This document shows positions 1 through 8,221 of a stretch of 29,090 bases of DNA, one piece after another. Position 1 is the first letter of the stretch, and each line of letters opens with the position of its first letter. The notes below the pieces were generated by a model. The model was not told the DNA's origin and ran no database searches. It was given only the letters and a program-made list of their open reading frames with translations. Source of the DNA: an uncultured Clostridia bacterium (GTDB lineage Bacteria; Bacillota; Clostridia; Christensenellales; CAG-314); contig CAKPYT010000035.1 of assembly GCA_934203075.1 (NCBI GenBank), positions 1 to 29,090 of the forward strand, in the 5' to 3' direction. The translations under genes were made by a program, and so were the position numbers.

Positions 1-30
1 CCTGCAATGGGGATAGAACGTCCGACGGCA

Positions 31-47
31 TTTTTCAACCGTTTCCG
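31..47 (+). repeat. 17-bp direct repeat, copy 1
   Basis: TTTTTCAACCGTTTCCG occurs here and again, identically, at 511-527, 480 bases downstream. Both copies are followed by purine-rich sequence. The two copies bracket the A/G-rich noncoding stretch. Confidence 0.7.
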
Positions 48-395
48 GAAGAAAATTGGAGCCGAAAGAACGGAAGGAAAGGAAGAAAACGCCGGGGAAA
101 CAGCGAAAAGAATCCGGTCGGAACGCCGTCTCTTTTTGTTTCTGCGGAAAAGAATCCACAAAAGGAAAAAACAGAACCGTTTGTTTCGGCAAAGAGAAAA
201 GGAGGAAAAACCTTTCCGAAAAAAAGAAAAAAGCAGAAAAGAGGAAAGGAACCAAAGTAAAAAGCCGATTTTAGAAAGAAAGAAAAAAAGAGGTAAAAAA
301 CAATCCACCGCGAAACACGAAAAAGGGGGATAAAACGTGGGCGAATTGTGAACGGAATGGGTAAAAGTGAAGATGGGGAAAAGACGGTGTGAAAA

Positions 396-404
396 TGTGG
401 ATGA
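396..404 (-). promoter_or_regulatory. DnaA-box-like 9-mer
   Basis: The minus strand reads TCATCCACA, one mismatch from the consensus DnaA box TTATCCACA. A weaker match with two mismatches, GAATCCACA, lies on the plus strand at 152-160. A single good box is weak support for an origin. Confidence 0.3.
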
Positions 405-510
405 TTCCGTGGAAAATCCAAAAGAGAAAGGAAAAAGTGCGGAAAGAGAGCAGAGGAAAACGTCCGGGAGTTTATCGTGAATCCGATCGGTTTGCGGTTT
501 TTAAAATCGG

Positions 511-527
511 TTTTTCAACCGTTTCCG
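511..527 (+). repeat. 17-bp direct repeat, copy 2
   Basis: Exact second copy of the 17-mer at 31-47. Confidence 0.7.
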
Positions 528-553
528 AAGGGGAAAGGAAGCTTGTGTTTATG

Positions 554-580
554 AAAAAAGCCTCCCGGAAGGGGGCTTTT
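554..580 (-). terminator. Second hairpin terminator downstream of recF
   Basis: The stem AAAAGCCTCC/GGGGGCTTTT (one G-T wobble) has a five-base loop and is followed on the minus strand by a run of six T (complement of 554-559). It lies just beyond the stronger hairpin at 586-609 and acts as a tandem terminator. In the plus direction it ends in only four T. Confidence 0.65.
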
Positions 581-585
581 GAACG

Positions 586-609
586 AAAAAACCGGCACGC
601 GCGTGCCGG
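586..609 (-). terminator. recF intrinsic terminator
   Basis: CCGGCACG-CG-CGTGCCGG is a perfect palindromic stem (592-609). On the minus strand it is followed by TTTTTT (complement of 586-591). It begins six bases past the recF stop codon. Confidence 0.85.
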
Positions 610-614
610 AAAGT

Positions 615-1706
615 TCAGGGTTGCTGTGTAATTCGTCCGTTCGAGACCTGTAAAACGTTGCAATCGAGGCCGTGCGTGACCGAGGCATCCATATGCGTGG
701 CGGTTAGCAGAATCTGTACCTTGTCGCTGAACGTCAAAAGTTTTCTTTGGCGGGTTAAGTCCAGTTCGCTGGTGACGTCATCCAGCAGCAGCACGGGGTA
801 TTCGCCCGTCAATTGGCGAAAAATTTCGATTTCCGCCAGTTTTAAGGACAGCGCAGCCGTACGTTGCTGCCCTTGCGACCCGAAAGAACGCAGATCCGTT
901 TCTCCGTTTCCAAAGGAGATGTCGTCCCGGTGAATGCCTGCGTTGGTAAAGCCGGTGGCGGCATCCCGTTCGAAATTGCGTTCGAGAAGGGCGCAGAACG
1001 CTTCTTCCGTCGGTGCCTTATGGAGGGAAGAAAGGTAAGAGAGCCGCAGGGTTTCCGCTTCGTCCGTCAGCCACCGGTGCGATTGTTCCGCCAGGGGGGC
1101 GAGTTGTTCCAGAAACGCTTTGCGCTTGCGATAGACCTTGGTACCCTCTTTTGCCAAAGAAACGTCCCAAACGGAAAGCATATTCCGCAGGGCGGCTTTC
1201 TCCTTGCTTTCCTTTAGCAGGCGGTTGCGCTGCTGCAAAATACGATTGTAGCGACAAAGGGCATAGAAATAATCTTTATCGATCTGACAGAGGTCCACGT
1301 CTAAAAAACGGCGGCGTTCGGCCGGTCCCTGCCGAATGGTTTTGATTTCGTCCGGAGTAAAAACCAGGGCTTTCAGGTAGCCCAGCATTTCCGCCACACG
1401 CGACACGCCCACTTCGTTTACCGCAATTTTTTTCGGTTCCCGGGTGCTGTATGTCAAAGAAATGCTTCCTTTGCCGAAGCGACTTTCGAACTCCGTTTTC
1501 ACCAGCGCTTTTTCTTTTCCCCAGGCAATCAGCTCCCGATCCGTATTGCGTTGGGATTTCCCAAGGCAGCACAAAGAAACGCACTCCATCAGGTTCGTTT
1601 TTCCCTGTGCATTCGGGCCTAAAATCAAATTGATTCCTTTGGAAAAAGAAACCGTTTGTTCCTGCAGGTTGCGATAATTTCGCACCGCGATGCGCGTGAC
1701 TTCCAT
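615..1706 (-). CDS. recF: DNA replication/repair protein RecF
   Basis: RecF is a cytoplasmic SMC/ABC-type ATPase that helps load RecA at single-strand gaps with RecO and RecR. The frame shows the Walker A motif GPNAQGKTN (about residues 30-38), the ABC signature SFGSQGQQRTAALSLKLAE and the Walker B motif PVLLLDDVTSELD, in the family order. I start at the ATG at 1706 (MEVTRIAVRNYRNL), giving 363 aa, the usual RecF size. An in-frame ATG at 1739 would add eleven atypical residues and lies upstream of the apparent -10 box. No Shine-Dalgarno precedes 1706. A TGCTATACT extended -10 ends six bases upstream, suggesting a leaderless message. In the classical order recF reads the same way as gyrB; here it is inverted and divergent from gyrBA. 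Confidence 0.96.
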   Translation of the reverse strand: MEVTRIAVRNYRNLQEQTVSFSKGINLILGPNAQGKTNLMECVSLCCLGKSQRNTDRELIAWGKEKALVKTEFESRFGKGSISLTYSTREPKKIAVNEVGVSRVAEMLGYLKALVFTPDEIKTIRQGPAERRRFLDVDLCQIDKDYFYALCRYNRILQQRNRLLKESKEKAALRNMLSVWDVSLAKEGTKVYRKRKAFLEQLAPLAEQSHRWLTDEAETLRLSYLSSLHKAPTEEAFCALLERNFERDAATGFTNAGIHRDDISFGNGETDLRSFGSQGQQRTAALSLKLAEIEIFRQLTGEYPVLLLDDVTSELDLTRQRKLLTFSDKVQILLTATHMDASVTHGLDCNVLQVSNGRITQQP

Positions 1707-1712
1707 AAAAAA

Positions 1713-1741
1713 AGTATAGCACAGTTTACCGAAAAACAAAA
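1713..1741 (-). promoter_or_regulatory. recF promoter, extended -10 six bases from the ATG
   Basis: On the minus strand TGC-TATACT (the -10 is the complement of 1713-1718) is an extended -10. It is followed by six T and then the recF ATG (1706-1704), so the expected transcription start coincides with the start codon. The -35 (TTTTGT at 17-base spacing) is weak, as is common with extended -10 elements. Confidence 0.6.
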
Positions 1742-1800
1742 CGGCTTTCTGCGATTTGGGCGAAAAAACAGGAAAAGGCGCAAAAAAGAGCGAAGAAACC

Positions 1801-1831
1801 TCTGTCTAAACCGCTATGTTTTATAGACAGA
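1801..1831. repeat. Inverted repeat in the recF-gyrB divergent region
   Basis: TCTGTCTA (1801-1808) and TAGACAGA (1824-1831) form a perfect 8-bp inverted repeat around a 15-base centre, with a further AAC/GTT pairing inside. T-rich sequence follows on the plus strand. It could be an operator for gyrBA or recF, or a plus-strand terminator-like hairpin upstream of the gyrB promoter. The sequence does not decide. Confidence 0.4.
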
Positions 1832-1892
1832 CTTTTTCTCTCGGTTTTTTAGCCCATTTTACGGCTTAATTTGAAAAAAGTTAGCAAAACCC

Positions 1893-1922
1893 CTTACAAA
1901 AAGAGAGAAAGTATGATATAAT
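1893..1922 (+). promoter_or_regulatory. gyrBA promoter
   Basis: A perfect TATAAT at 1917-1922 is preceded by TGA, making an extended -10. CTTACA at 1893-1898 (18-base spacing) is an acceptable -35. The predicted leader is about 70 nt, contains a small CGCCG/CGGCG hairpin (1947-1967) and ends in GGAGG (1989-1993). Confidence 0.7.
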
Positions 1923-1998
1923 AAACAGGAAAATAGAGGCATTTAACGCCGCCAAACGGAAACGGCGAAAGAAGGCAGCATCAAAAAAGGAGGACACA

Positions 1999-3909
1999 AT
2001 GCCAAACGAAAAAAATACCAATTACGGCGAAGAGCAAATTCAGGTGTTGGAAGGGCTGGAACCGGTGCGGAAGCGCCCGGGGATGTATATCGGCTCTACC
2101 GACGTGCGCGGTTTGCATCACCTTGCGGTAGAAATCGTGGACAACAGCATCGACGAGGCTCTGGCAGGGTATTGCAATCGCATTGAGGTTATCGTCAATG
2201 CGGACGGCTCTCTTACGGTAAAAGATAACGGGCGCGGCATCCCTACGGGGATCCACAAAGCGGAAGGGGTTTCTGCGGTGGAAGTCGTGCTGACCAAACT
2301 GCATGCCGGCGGCAAGTTCGGCGGCAGCGGCTATAAAATTTCCGGCGGGCTGCACGGCGTGGGCCTTTCCTGCGTCAACGCACTGAGCAGCAAATTGATT
2401 GTGGAAGTGGATCAGAACGGACATCACTATCGGCAGGAGTATCGTCGCGGCATCCCGCAGGCGAGATTGGAGGTGGTCGGCCCGTCCGACTGCACGGGGA
2501 CCACGGTGACGTTCTGGCCGGACGGCGAAATTTTTGAAACGCTGGAGTTCGAGTACGATCGGCTGAAAGCACGCCTGCGCGAAGTGGCGTACCTCAACAA
2601 GGGAATCACGATTTTGCTTCGGGACGAGCGGGAAGGGAAACAGAGGGAAGAAACGTTCTGCTACACCGGCGGTGTTTCCGAATTTGTGGAAAATCTCAAT
2701 CGCAACAAGGCGACACTGTTCCCGCAGCCGCTATACATCGATAAATCCGTGAAGGAGGGCGAAGTAGAAATCGCCCTGCAGTTTAACGACAGCTACAACG
2801 AATTGATTTATACCTATGCAAACAATATCAACACGGAAGAGGGCGGCACGCATCTGGACGGGTTCAAAAACGCTTTGACGAAAGTGGTGAACGACTACGG
2901 ACACAAGTCGAACCTGATGAAAGAGGAGGAAAAACTTTCCGGCGAGGATATCCGCGAAGGGCTGACGGCCGTGATTTCGGTGAAATTGCAGGATCCGCAG
3001 TTCGAGGGGCAAACGAAAACGAAACTGGGCAACAGCGAAATGCGGAGCGCCGTCGCGCGCGTCGTGACGGAGGAACTGGGGAACTTCTTCGAATTGAATC
3101 CGAAAGAGGCGAAAGACCTGGTGATGAAATGCATCACGGCGCAACGGGCGAGAGAAGCGGCGCGGAACGCACGCGATCTGACCCGCAGAAAGGGCGTTCT
3201 GGAAAGTACGACGCTACCCGGGAAACTGCACGACTGCACGGATAAAAACCCGAAAAACTGTGAAATTTACCTTGTAGAGGGCGATTCCGCAGGGGGAACC
3301 GCAAAAGAGGGGAGGGATCGTCGCTTCCAGGCGATTTTGCCGCTGCGCGGAAAAATTCTGAACGTGGAAAAAGCGCGGTTGAACCGCATTCTGGAAAATA
3401 ACGAAATCAAAAACATGATCACCGCCTTCGGCTGCGGTATTTCGGACGATTTTGACGAAAACAAACTGCGCTACGACCGCATCATCTGCATGACGGATGC
3501 CGACGTAGACGGCAGCCATATCCGAATTTTGCTTCTGACGTTCTTCTTCCGATACATGCGTCCGCTGATCGAGAACGGGCACGTCTACATTGCGCAGCCG
3601 CCGCTGTACAAAATCACAAAGGGCAAGCAGGATTATTATGCGTTTACGGACGAGCAGCGGGACGCCATTCAGGCGGAAATCGGCAGAAAAGGCACGGAAG
3701 TTTCGCGCTACAAAGGTCTTGGCGAAATGAACGCCGAACAATTGTGGGAAACGACCATGAATCCGGAAACCCGAACGATGCTGCGCGTCACGATGGAGGA
3801 CGCTTACGAGGCGGATGCGATCTTTACGGTGCTGATGGGAGAAGACCCGGAACTGCGCCGGGAGTTTATCGTCAACAATTCGAAACTGGTCAGCGATTTG
3901 GACGTATAG
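1999..3909 (+). CDS. gyrB: DNA gyrase subunit B
   Basis: This is the ATPase subunit of DNA gyrase (with GyrA as A2B2), which introduces negative supercoils. The GHKL ATPase domain has the conserved EIVDNSIDEAL with E45, D48 and N49, then the ATP-lid-type KFGGSGYKISGGLHGVG. The TOPRIM domain shows EGDSAGG (E427) and the metal-binding DADVDG (D500, D502, D504), followed by IAQPPLYKI and YKGLGEMN. The 636 aa length fits the short Gram-positive GyrB class, without the insertion of E. coli GyrB. The start is fixed by an ideal GGAGG five bases upstream. gyrA begins nine bases after the stop, so the two form one transcription unit. ParE is the alternative, but the gyrA neighbour with a canonical GyrA box argues for gyrase. 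Confidence 0.98.
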   Translation: MPNEKNTNYGEEQIQVLEGLEPVRKRPGMYIGSTDVRGLHHLAVEIVDNSIDEALAGYCNRIEVIVNADGSLTVKDNGRGIPTGIHKAEGVSAVEVVLTKLHAGGKFGGSGYKISGGLHGVGLSCVNALSSKLIVEVDQNGHHYRQEYRRGIPQARLEVVGPSDCTGTTVTFWPDGEIFETLEFEYDRLKARLREVAYLNKGITILLRDEREGKQREETFCYTGGVSEFVENLNRNKATLFPQPLYIDKSVKEGEVEIALQFNDSYNELIYTYANNINTEEGGTHLDGFKNALTKVVNDYGHKSNLMKEEEKLSGEDIREGLTAVISVKLQDPQFEGQTKTKLGNSEMRSAVARVVTEELGNFFELNPKEAKDLVMKCITAQRAREAARNARDLTRRKGVLESTTLPGKLHDCTDKNPKNCEIYLVEGDSAGGTAKEGRDRRFQAILPLRGKILNVEKARLNRILENNEIKNMITAFGCGISDDFDENKLRYDRIICMTDADVDGSHIRILLLTFFFRYMRPLIENGHVYIAQPPLYKITKGKQDYYAFTDEQRDAIQAEIGRKGTEVSRYKGLGEMNAEQLWETTMNPETRTMLRVTMEDAYEADAIFTVLMGEDPELRREFIVNNSKLVSDLDV

Positions 3910-3918
3910 AGGTGAAGT

Positions 3919-6417
3919 ATGGCGAAAAAAACAGAACAACATGAAATTGAATATACGAAAGCTCTGGAAAAAAGCACGGTAAACGACGTACATATTGTGG
4001 AGGAAATGAAAAAATCCTTCATTGCGTACGCCATGGCGGTAAACGTATCCCGTGCGATTCCGGATGTGCGCGACGGATTAAAGCCGGTGCATCGCCGCAT
4101 TTTGTACGCAATGGGCGAACTGAATCTCACCAACGACAAACCAACGAGAAAATGTGCGCGTATCGTCGGCGACGTGCTGGGCAAATATCACCCGCACGGA
4201 GATTCTGCCGTGTACGACGCGCTGGTACGTCTGGCGCAGCCGTTTACGATTCGCTGCCCGTTGGTAGAAGGGCAGGGGAACTTCGGCTCGGTGGACGGCG
4301 ACCCGCCGGCGGCACAACGTTATACCGAAGCGAAACTCAGCAAAATCGCGGGAGAAATGCTGCGGGATATCGACAAAGACACGGTAGACTACTACCCCAA
4401 CTTCGACGATACGCTGCAACAACCCAGCGTACTTCCCAGCCGCTTTCCCAACCTGTTGGTCAACGGGGCGGACGGAATTGCCGTGGGTATGGCAACGAAC
4501 ATCCCGCCGCATAACCTCGGGGAAGTGATCAACGCCACCATCGCAACGATGGAAAACCCGGACATTTCGCTGGAAGAACTGATGACCTATCTGCCTGCGC
4601 CGGACTTCCCGACAGGGGGGGTGATTATGGGCAGGGCCGCCATTAAGTACGCCTACAAAACGGGGCGCGGCGGCATTGTCGTGCGCGCCAAAACGGAGAT
4701 CGAAGACTTTGCCAACGGTACGCGGCAGAGAATCGTCGTGACGGAATTGCCGTATCAGGTCAATAAAGCGACTTTAATCAAAACCATTGCTGATCTGGTA
4801 AAGGACAAACGCATCGAAGGAATTTCGGATATCAAGGAAGAAAGTGACCGCAAAGGAATGCGGATCGTCATCGATATCAAAAAGGATGCAAACGCACAGG
4901 TCGTGCTGAATTTGCTGTTCAAGCACACGCAGCTGCAGGTTTCGGACGGCATCACCATGTTGGCTCTGGCCGACGGGGAACCGAAAATCATGCCGCTGAA
5001 AGAAATTTTGCAGCACTACATCGCTTATCAGCAGCAGATTATTTACCGCCGCACCAAATACGACCTGAATCGGGCGGAAGAAAAACTGCATTTGTTGGAA
5101 GGGTTGATGATTGCCCAGAACAACATCGACGAAGTGGTAGAAATCATCAAAAAATCCGACGATCGCGCTATGGCGCAAGAGAGCCTGATCGCTCGTTTTG
5201 CCCTTTCGGAAAAACAGGCGACGGCCATCCTCGATATGAAACTGGCTCGTCTGACGCATATCGAAGTGGATAGTCTCGCAAGGGATATCGACGAACTGCG
5301 TCGTCAGATCCGGGAGTTCAAAGAAATTCTGGCAAGCCCTGCCAAGGTGGACGAAATCATCAAAACGGAGATGACGGAAATCCGCGAGAAATACGCAACG
5401 CCTCGTCTGACGGAGATTTCGACGGATTATTCGGATATCGAAATCGGCGATCTGATCGAACGGGAAGACGTCATCATTTCCATGACGCACTACGGCTACG
5501 TAAAACGCCTGCCGATCAGCGAATACAAAACGCAAAGGCGCGGCGGCAAAGGGGTTACGGCGCATAAAACGCGGGAAGAGGACTTCATCGAAACCATGTT
5601 TGTCAGCAACACGCACGACGATTTGCTGTTCTTTACCAATAAGGGGAAAGTGTACAGCTTAAAGGCGTATGAAATTCCGGAAGCGCAACGCACGGCAAAA
5701 GGGCGCGCGATCGTAAATCTGCTGCAAATCGAAAACGGCGAAAAGGTCACCGCCGTGTTGCCGCTGAAAGAGGGCACGCGCGGTTATATGTTCATGGCAA
5801 CGAAGAACGGCCTGGTAAAGAAGACGGACCTGCAGGAGTTCGCATCCATTCGCAAAGTGGGGAAAATCGCCATCAGCCTGGTGGGGGACGACGAATTGGT
5901 CGGCGTTCAGTTTACCACCGGCTACGACGAAATTATCGTGGCAAGCAGTTCCGGCAAGTGCATTCGTTTCAGCGAAGAAGAAGTGCGCGCCTCCGGCAGA
6001 GAATCGCAGGGCGTACGCAGCATGCGGCTGGACAAAACGGAACATATCGTGGACTTCACGGTGCCGAAGCACGGTTACGATATCTTAACCGTCAGCGAAA
6101 ACGGTTTCGGCAAACGCAGCGACGTTACGGATTATCGCCTGCAGTCCCGCGGGGGCAAAGGCATTAAGGCCGGCGTCTTCAACGAGAAGACGGGAAACCT
6201 TGTGAACCTCAAGCAGGTGCAGGAGGAAGAGGACGTCATGATTATTGCGGATAACGGCATGGTCATCCGCATGCAGGCAAAAGACATTTCGAAGATCGGC
6301 AGAGATACGTTAGGGGTGCGCGTCATGAAAATTAAGGACGGCGACGCTAAGGTCGTTTGCGTGGCAAACACGCCGAAAGAAGCGGAAGCGATGGAAGAAT
6401 CCTCAGAAGAAGAATAA
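3919..6417 (+). CDS. gyrA: DNA gyrase subunit A
   Basis: The breakage-reunion subunit of gyrase. The catalytic tyrosine is Y135 in AAQRYTEAKL. The quinolone-determining region is KYHPHGDSAVYDALVRLAQ, with Ser (S96) and Asp (D100) at the positions usually altered in resistant strains, so it looks wild type. The C-terminal wrapping domain carries the GyrA box QRRGGKG at 539-545, which separates gyrase from topoisomerase IV, and a degenerate second copy QSRGGKG near its end. At 832 aa it is of family length, with an N-terminal extension of about 20 residues before the usual start. The RBS is GAGGTG, five bases before the ATG. A strong terminator follows, closing the gyrBA operon. Confidence 0.98.
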   Translation: MAKKTEQHEIEYTKALEKSTVNDVHIVEEMKKSFIAYAMAVNVSRAIPDVRDGLKPVHRRILYAMGELNLTNDKPTRKCARIVGDVLGKYHPHGDSAVYDALVRLAQPFTIRCPLVEGQGNFGSVDGDPPAAQRYTEAKLSKIAGEMLRDIDKDTVDYYPNFDDTLQQPSVLPSRFPNLLVNGADGIAVGMATNIPPHNLGEVINATIATMENPDISLEELMTYLPAPDFPTGGVIMGRAAIKYAYKTGRGGIVVRAKTEIEDFANGTRQRIVVTELPYQVNKATLIKTIADLVKDKRIEGISDIKEESDRKGMRIVIDIKKDANAQVVLNLLFKHTQLQVSDGITMLALADGEPKIMPLKEILQHYIAYQQQIIYRRTKYDLNRAEEKLHLLEGLMIAQNNIDEVVEIIKKSDDRAMAQESLIARFALSEKQATAILDMKLARLTHIEVDSLARDIDELRRQIREFKEILASPAKVDEIIKTEMTEIREKYATPRLTEISTDYSDIEIGDLIEREDVIISMTHYGYVKRLPISEYKTQRRGGKGVTAHKTREEDFIETMFVSNTHDDLLFFTNKGKVYSLKAYEIPEAQRTAKGRAIVNLLQIENGEKVTAVLPLKEGTRGYMFMATKNGLVKKTDLQEFASIRKVGKIAISLVGDDELVGVQFTTGYDEIIVASSSGKCIRFSEEEVRASGRESQGVRSMRLDKTEHIVDFTVPKHGYDILTVSENGFGKRSDVTDYRLQSRGGKGIKAGVFNEKTGNLVNLKQVQEEEDVMIIADNGMVIRMQAKDISKIGRDTLGVRVMKIKDGDAKVVCVANTPKEAEAMEESSEEE

Positions 6418-6442
6418 ACGTTTTTGGGGAAACCGGCATTTT

Positions 6443-6476
6443 AAAACACAGCGATTTGCGTCGCTGTGTTTTTTTT
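6443..6476 (+). terminator. gyrBA intrinsic terminator
   Basis: AAAACACAGCGA and TCGCTGTGTTTT form a perfect 12-bp stem with a six-base loop, ending in a run of eight T. It lies 25 bases past the gyrA stop. Confidence 0.92.
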
Positions 6477-6609
6477 GCGTCCAAAAGACGCAGACCCTTG
6501 GCACCTGTTTCGAAAAAGACGGGAACGGGCGGCTGTGATTTTGTGGGAAAAGAGCAGAGAGGTTGTTGCCCCAACGCAAAAGGGGCGGGAAATCCTGCTT
6601 TTGCTTCCG

Positions 6610-6639
6610 AAAAAAAGGCGCTGCGAAAAACGAAGCGCC
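6610..6639 (-). terminator. Terminator of the MATE gene
   Basis: On the minus strand GGCGCTTCG and CGCAGCGCC form a nine-position stem (one mismatch) followed by seven T (complement of 6610-6616). It is about 20 bases past the MATE stop codon. Confidence 0.8.
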
Positions 6640-6657
6640 CGAATCGGATCTAAATTT

Positions 6658-8004
6658 TTATGCGTAATGATATTTTTTGCGGTTCGTGATCCAGAAAATC
6701 ACGGTCATAATGACAGAAGCGATTTCTGCCACGACGATGGCATACCAGATTCCGTCCGCACCGATCAGGGCGGGAAGAATCAGAATGGCACCGAGTTGGA
6801 ACACCAACGTCCGCACAAACGAAATAATGGCGGAAATCAACCCGTTGTTCAGCGAGGTAAAGAAGCCGGAGCCGAAAATAGAGAACCCGCAGAACAGGAA
6901 GGCGATGCTATAGTAGCGGAAGGCGTTGCAGGTCAGTTCGTGCAGAGACGGGTCGTTCTGAATAAAAATGCTGGCCAGAGGGCTTGCCAACAACTGACTC
7001 AGCCCCAGCAGGACTACGCTGGTACAGCCAATCACGATGAGGCTCTTTTTGAAGAGGTTCCGCTGCTCTTCGTGGTTTTGGGCCCCGTGGTTAAACCCGA
7101 TGAGGGGTGCCACACCGATGGAGTACCCGATGAAGATGGCTACGAAAATGAAGTTCACGTACATAATCACGCCGTAAGCCACAACGCCCGCTTCGCCGAG
7201 ATATTTCAACAACTGCACGTTGTACAGCGTGCCGACGATAGAGGAGGAAATGCTGCTCAGCAATTCGCTGGAACCGTTTGCACAGGCCTGAAAGAACACT
7301 CTCGGATAAAAGTGAGATTTGGTAAGTCGCAGCAAACTGTTGTTTTTATGCAAAAAGTAGAACAACGGGCCCGCCCCGCCGACAATCTCACTGATTACGG
7401 TAGCGGCAGCGGCACCTACTACGCCCCAGTCGAACACGGCAACGAAAACCACGTCCAGAATCATGTTGGAAAAGCCAGCGATCAAAGTGAAAACCAGGCC
7501 GAGTTTCGGTTTTTCCGCCGTGACGAGAAAACCCTGGAACATGTTTTGCAGCATGAAGAACGTTATGCCGCCCAGGCAAACCCTTCCGTAGAGCAGGGCA
7601 TAGTACTTTACTTCTGCCGTGGTGTCGAACATATTCACAACGGCACTCAGACAAAGCTCCCCGAGAAGCGTAAAGGCAGCGCCGACAATCAGCGTTGCTT
7701 TAATCATCATGGAGAACAATTCATTTGCCTTCTCCCGGTCGCCTTCTCCCAGCGTTTTTGCCACGATGGCGTTTCCGCCGGTGCCGAGCATAAAACCGAT
7801 GCCGCCGAATACCATAATAAATGGTGTGATGAGGTTCAGCCCCGCAAAGGGAATTTCTCCCGCAAAAGTGCTGACGCAAATGCCGTCCACTACGCCGTAG
7901 ATGGAGGTGAAAACCATCGTAACGATGGAGGGCAGCACAAAACGGAATAGTTTACCAAAGGTAAAATGATCGGATAATTGAATTCGTTCTTTCGTTTTTT
8001 GCAT
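6658..8004 (-). CDS. MATE family efflux transporter
   Basis: A multidrug and toxin extrusion exporter of the inner membrane; the family uses a sodium or proton gradient to expel cationic drugs or metabolites. The 448 aa contain about twelve hydrophobic segments in two similar halves. Family-typical stretches include LPSIVTMVFTSIYGVVDGI near the N-terminus, GGNAIVAKTLGEGD after the second segment, and IGVAPLIGFNHGAQN at the same point of the second half. It resembles the MepA/DinF-like bacterial branch; the substrate cannot be read from sequence. It is monocistronic, with its own promoter, a 5' UTR hairpin, a GGAG site eight bases before the ATG, and a terminator. Confidence 0.93.
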   Translation of the reverse strand: MQKTKERIQLSDHFTFGKLFRFVLPSIVTMVFTSIYGVVDGICVSTFAGEIPFAGLNLITPFIMVFGGIGFMLGTGGNAIVAKTLGEGDREKANELFSMMIKATLIVGAAFTLLGELCLSAVVNMFDTTAEVKYYALLYGRVCLGGITFFMLQNMFQGFLVTAEKPKLGLVFTLIAGFSNMILDVVFVAVFDWGVVGAAAATVISEIVGGAGPLFYFLHKNNSLLRLTKSHFYPRVFFQACANGSSELLSSISSSIVGTLYNVQLLKYLGEAGVVAYGVIMYVNFIFVAIFIGYSIGVAPLIGFNHGAQNHEEQRNLFKKSLIVIGCTSVVLLGLSQLLASPLASIFIQNDPSLHELTCNAFRYYSIAFLFCGFSIFGSGFFTSLNNGLISAIISFVRTLVFQLGAILILPALIGADGIWYAIVVAEIASVIMTVIFWITNRKKYHYA

Positions 8005-8029
8005 ACTTTTTCTCCAAAGATAGATAGAA

Positions 8030-8049
8030 CCCTCGCTGTGTGGCGAGGG
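8030..8049 (-). other. Perfect hairpin in the MATE gene 5' UTR
   Basis: CCCTCGC and GCGAGGG form a perfect 7-bp GC-rich stem with a six-base loop. It lies between the predicted transcription start (about 8062) and the ribosome binding site. It lacks a T tract, so it is not a standard terminator. It could stabilise the message or control translation of the exporter. Confidence 0.55.
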
Positions 8050-8068
8050 GCATAACTACAGTATACTT

Positions 8069-8097
8069 ACTCTAACGGAAAGAATGCGGTTTGTCAA
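8069..8097 (-). promoter_or_regulatory. MATE gene promoter
   Basis: On the minus strand a consensus -35 TTGACA (complement of 8092-8097) is 17 bases from a -10 TAGAGT (complement of 8069-8074). A TATACT slightly closer to the gene is an alternative -10 with poorer spacing. Confidence 0.6.
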
Positions 8098-8221
8098 CCA
8101 AAAAACAGAGGTGCAGAAAAAGAAGAAAGTACGTAACGAAAAACCGATGGAAGGAAGGGGAAAATCGCCCAAAAAACGGAAGATTTCACAAAACTTTCAA
8201 TTCTTCGCGGGGGGCGAAAGG

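Larger units (their letters stand above)
1..614. other. Gene-poor, purine-rich intergenic region beside recF (possible origin flank)
   Basis: I find no convincing gene here. The plus strand is strongly A/G-biased from about 55 to 470, so open frames on either strand are low-complexity (Lys/Arg/Glu-rich on plus, Phe-rich on minus), lack conserved motifs and look like compositional artefacts. The region contains a 17-base direct repeat (31-47 and 511-527), one near-consensus DnaA box (396-404), a weaker one (152-160), and two hairpin terminators for recF at its right end. In many Bacillota the dnaA-dnaN-recF-gyrB block lies at oriC, so an origin flank is plausible, but no dnaA or dnaN is visible and the box density is low. 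Confidence 0.4.

Noticed and set aside
7..333. Plus-strand open frame of 108 codons rich in Lys, Arg and Glu
   Set aside because: Composition follows the A/G-rich strand, there is no ribosome binding site, and no motif is visible; it is more likely an artefact of base bias.
35..421. Minus-strand open frame of 128 codons rich in Phe
   Set aside because: It is the mirror of the same purine bias, low in complexity and without an RBS. It lies beyond the recF terminators with no promoter seen.
4397..4423. Possible quinolone-resistance change in gyrA
   Set aside because: The determining region carries Ser at 96 and Asp at 100, the sensitive-type residues, so no resistance allele is supported.
6466..7950. 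Long plus-strand frame (494 codons) opposite the MATE gene
   Set aside because: It is antisense to a gene with clear transmembrane and family motifs, and its product is His/Gln/Asn-rich and motif-free. It is a shadow frame.
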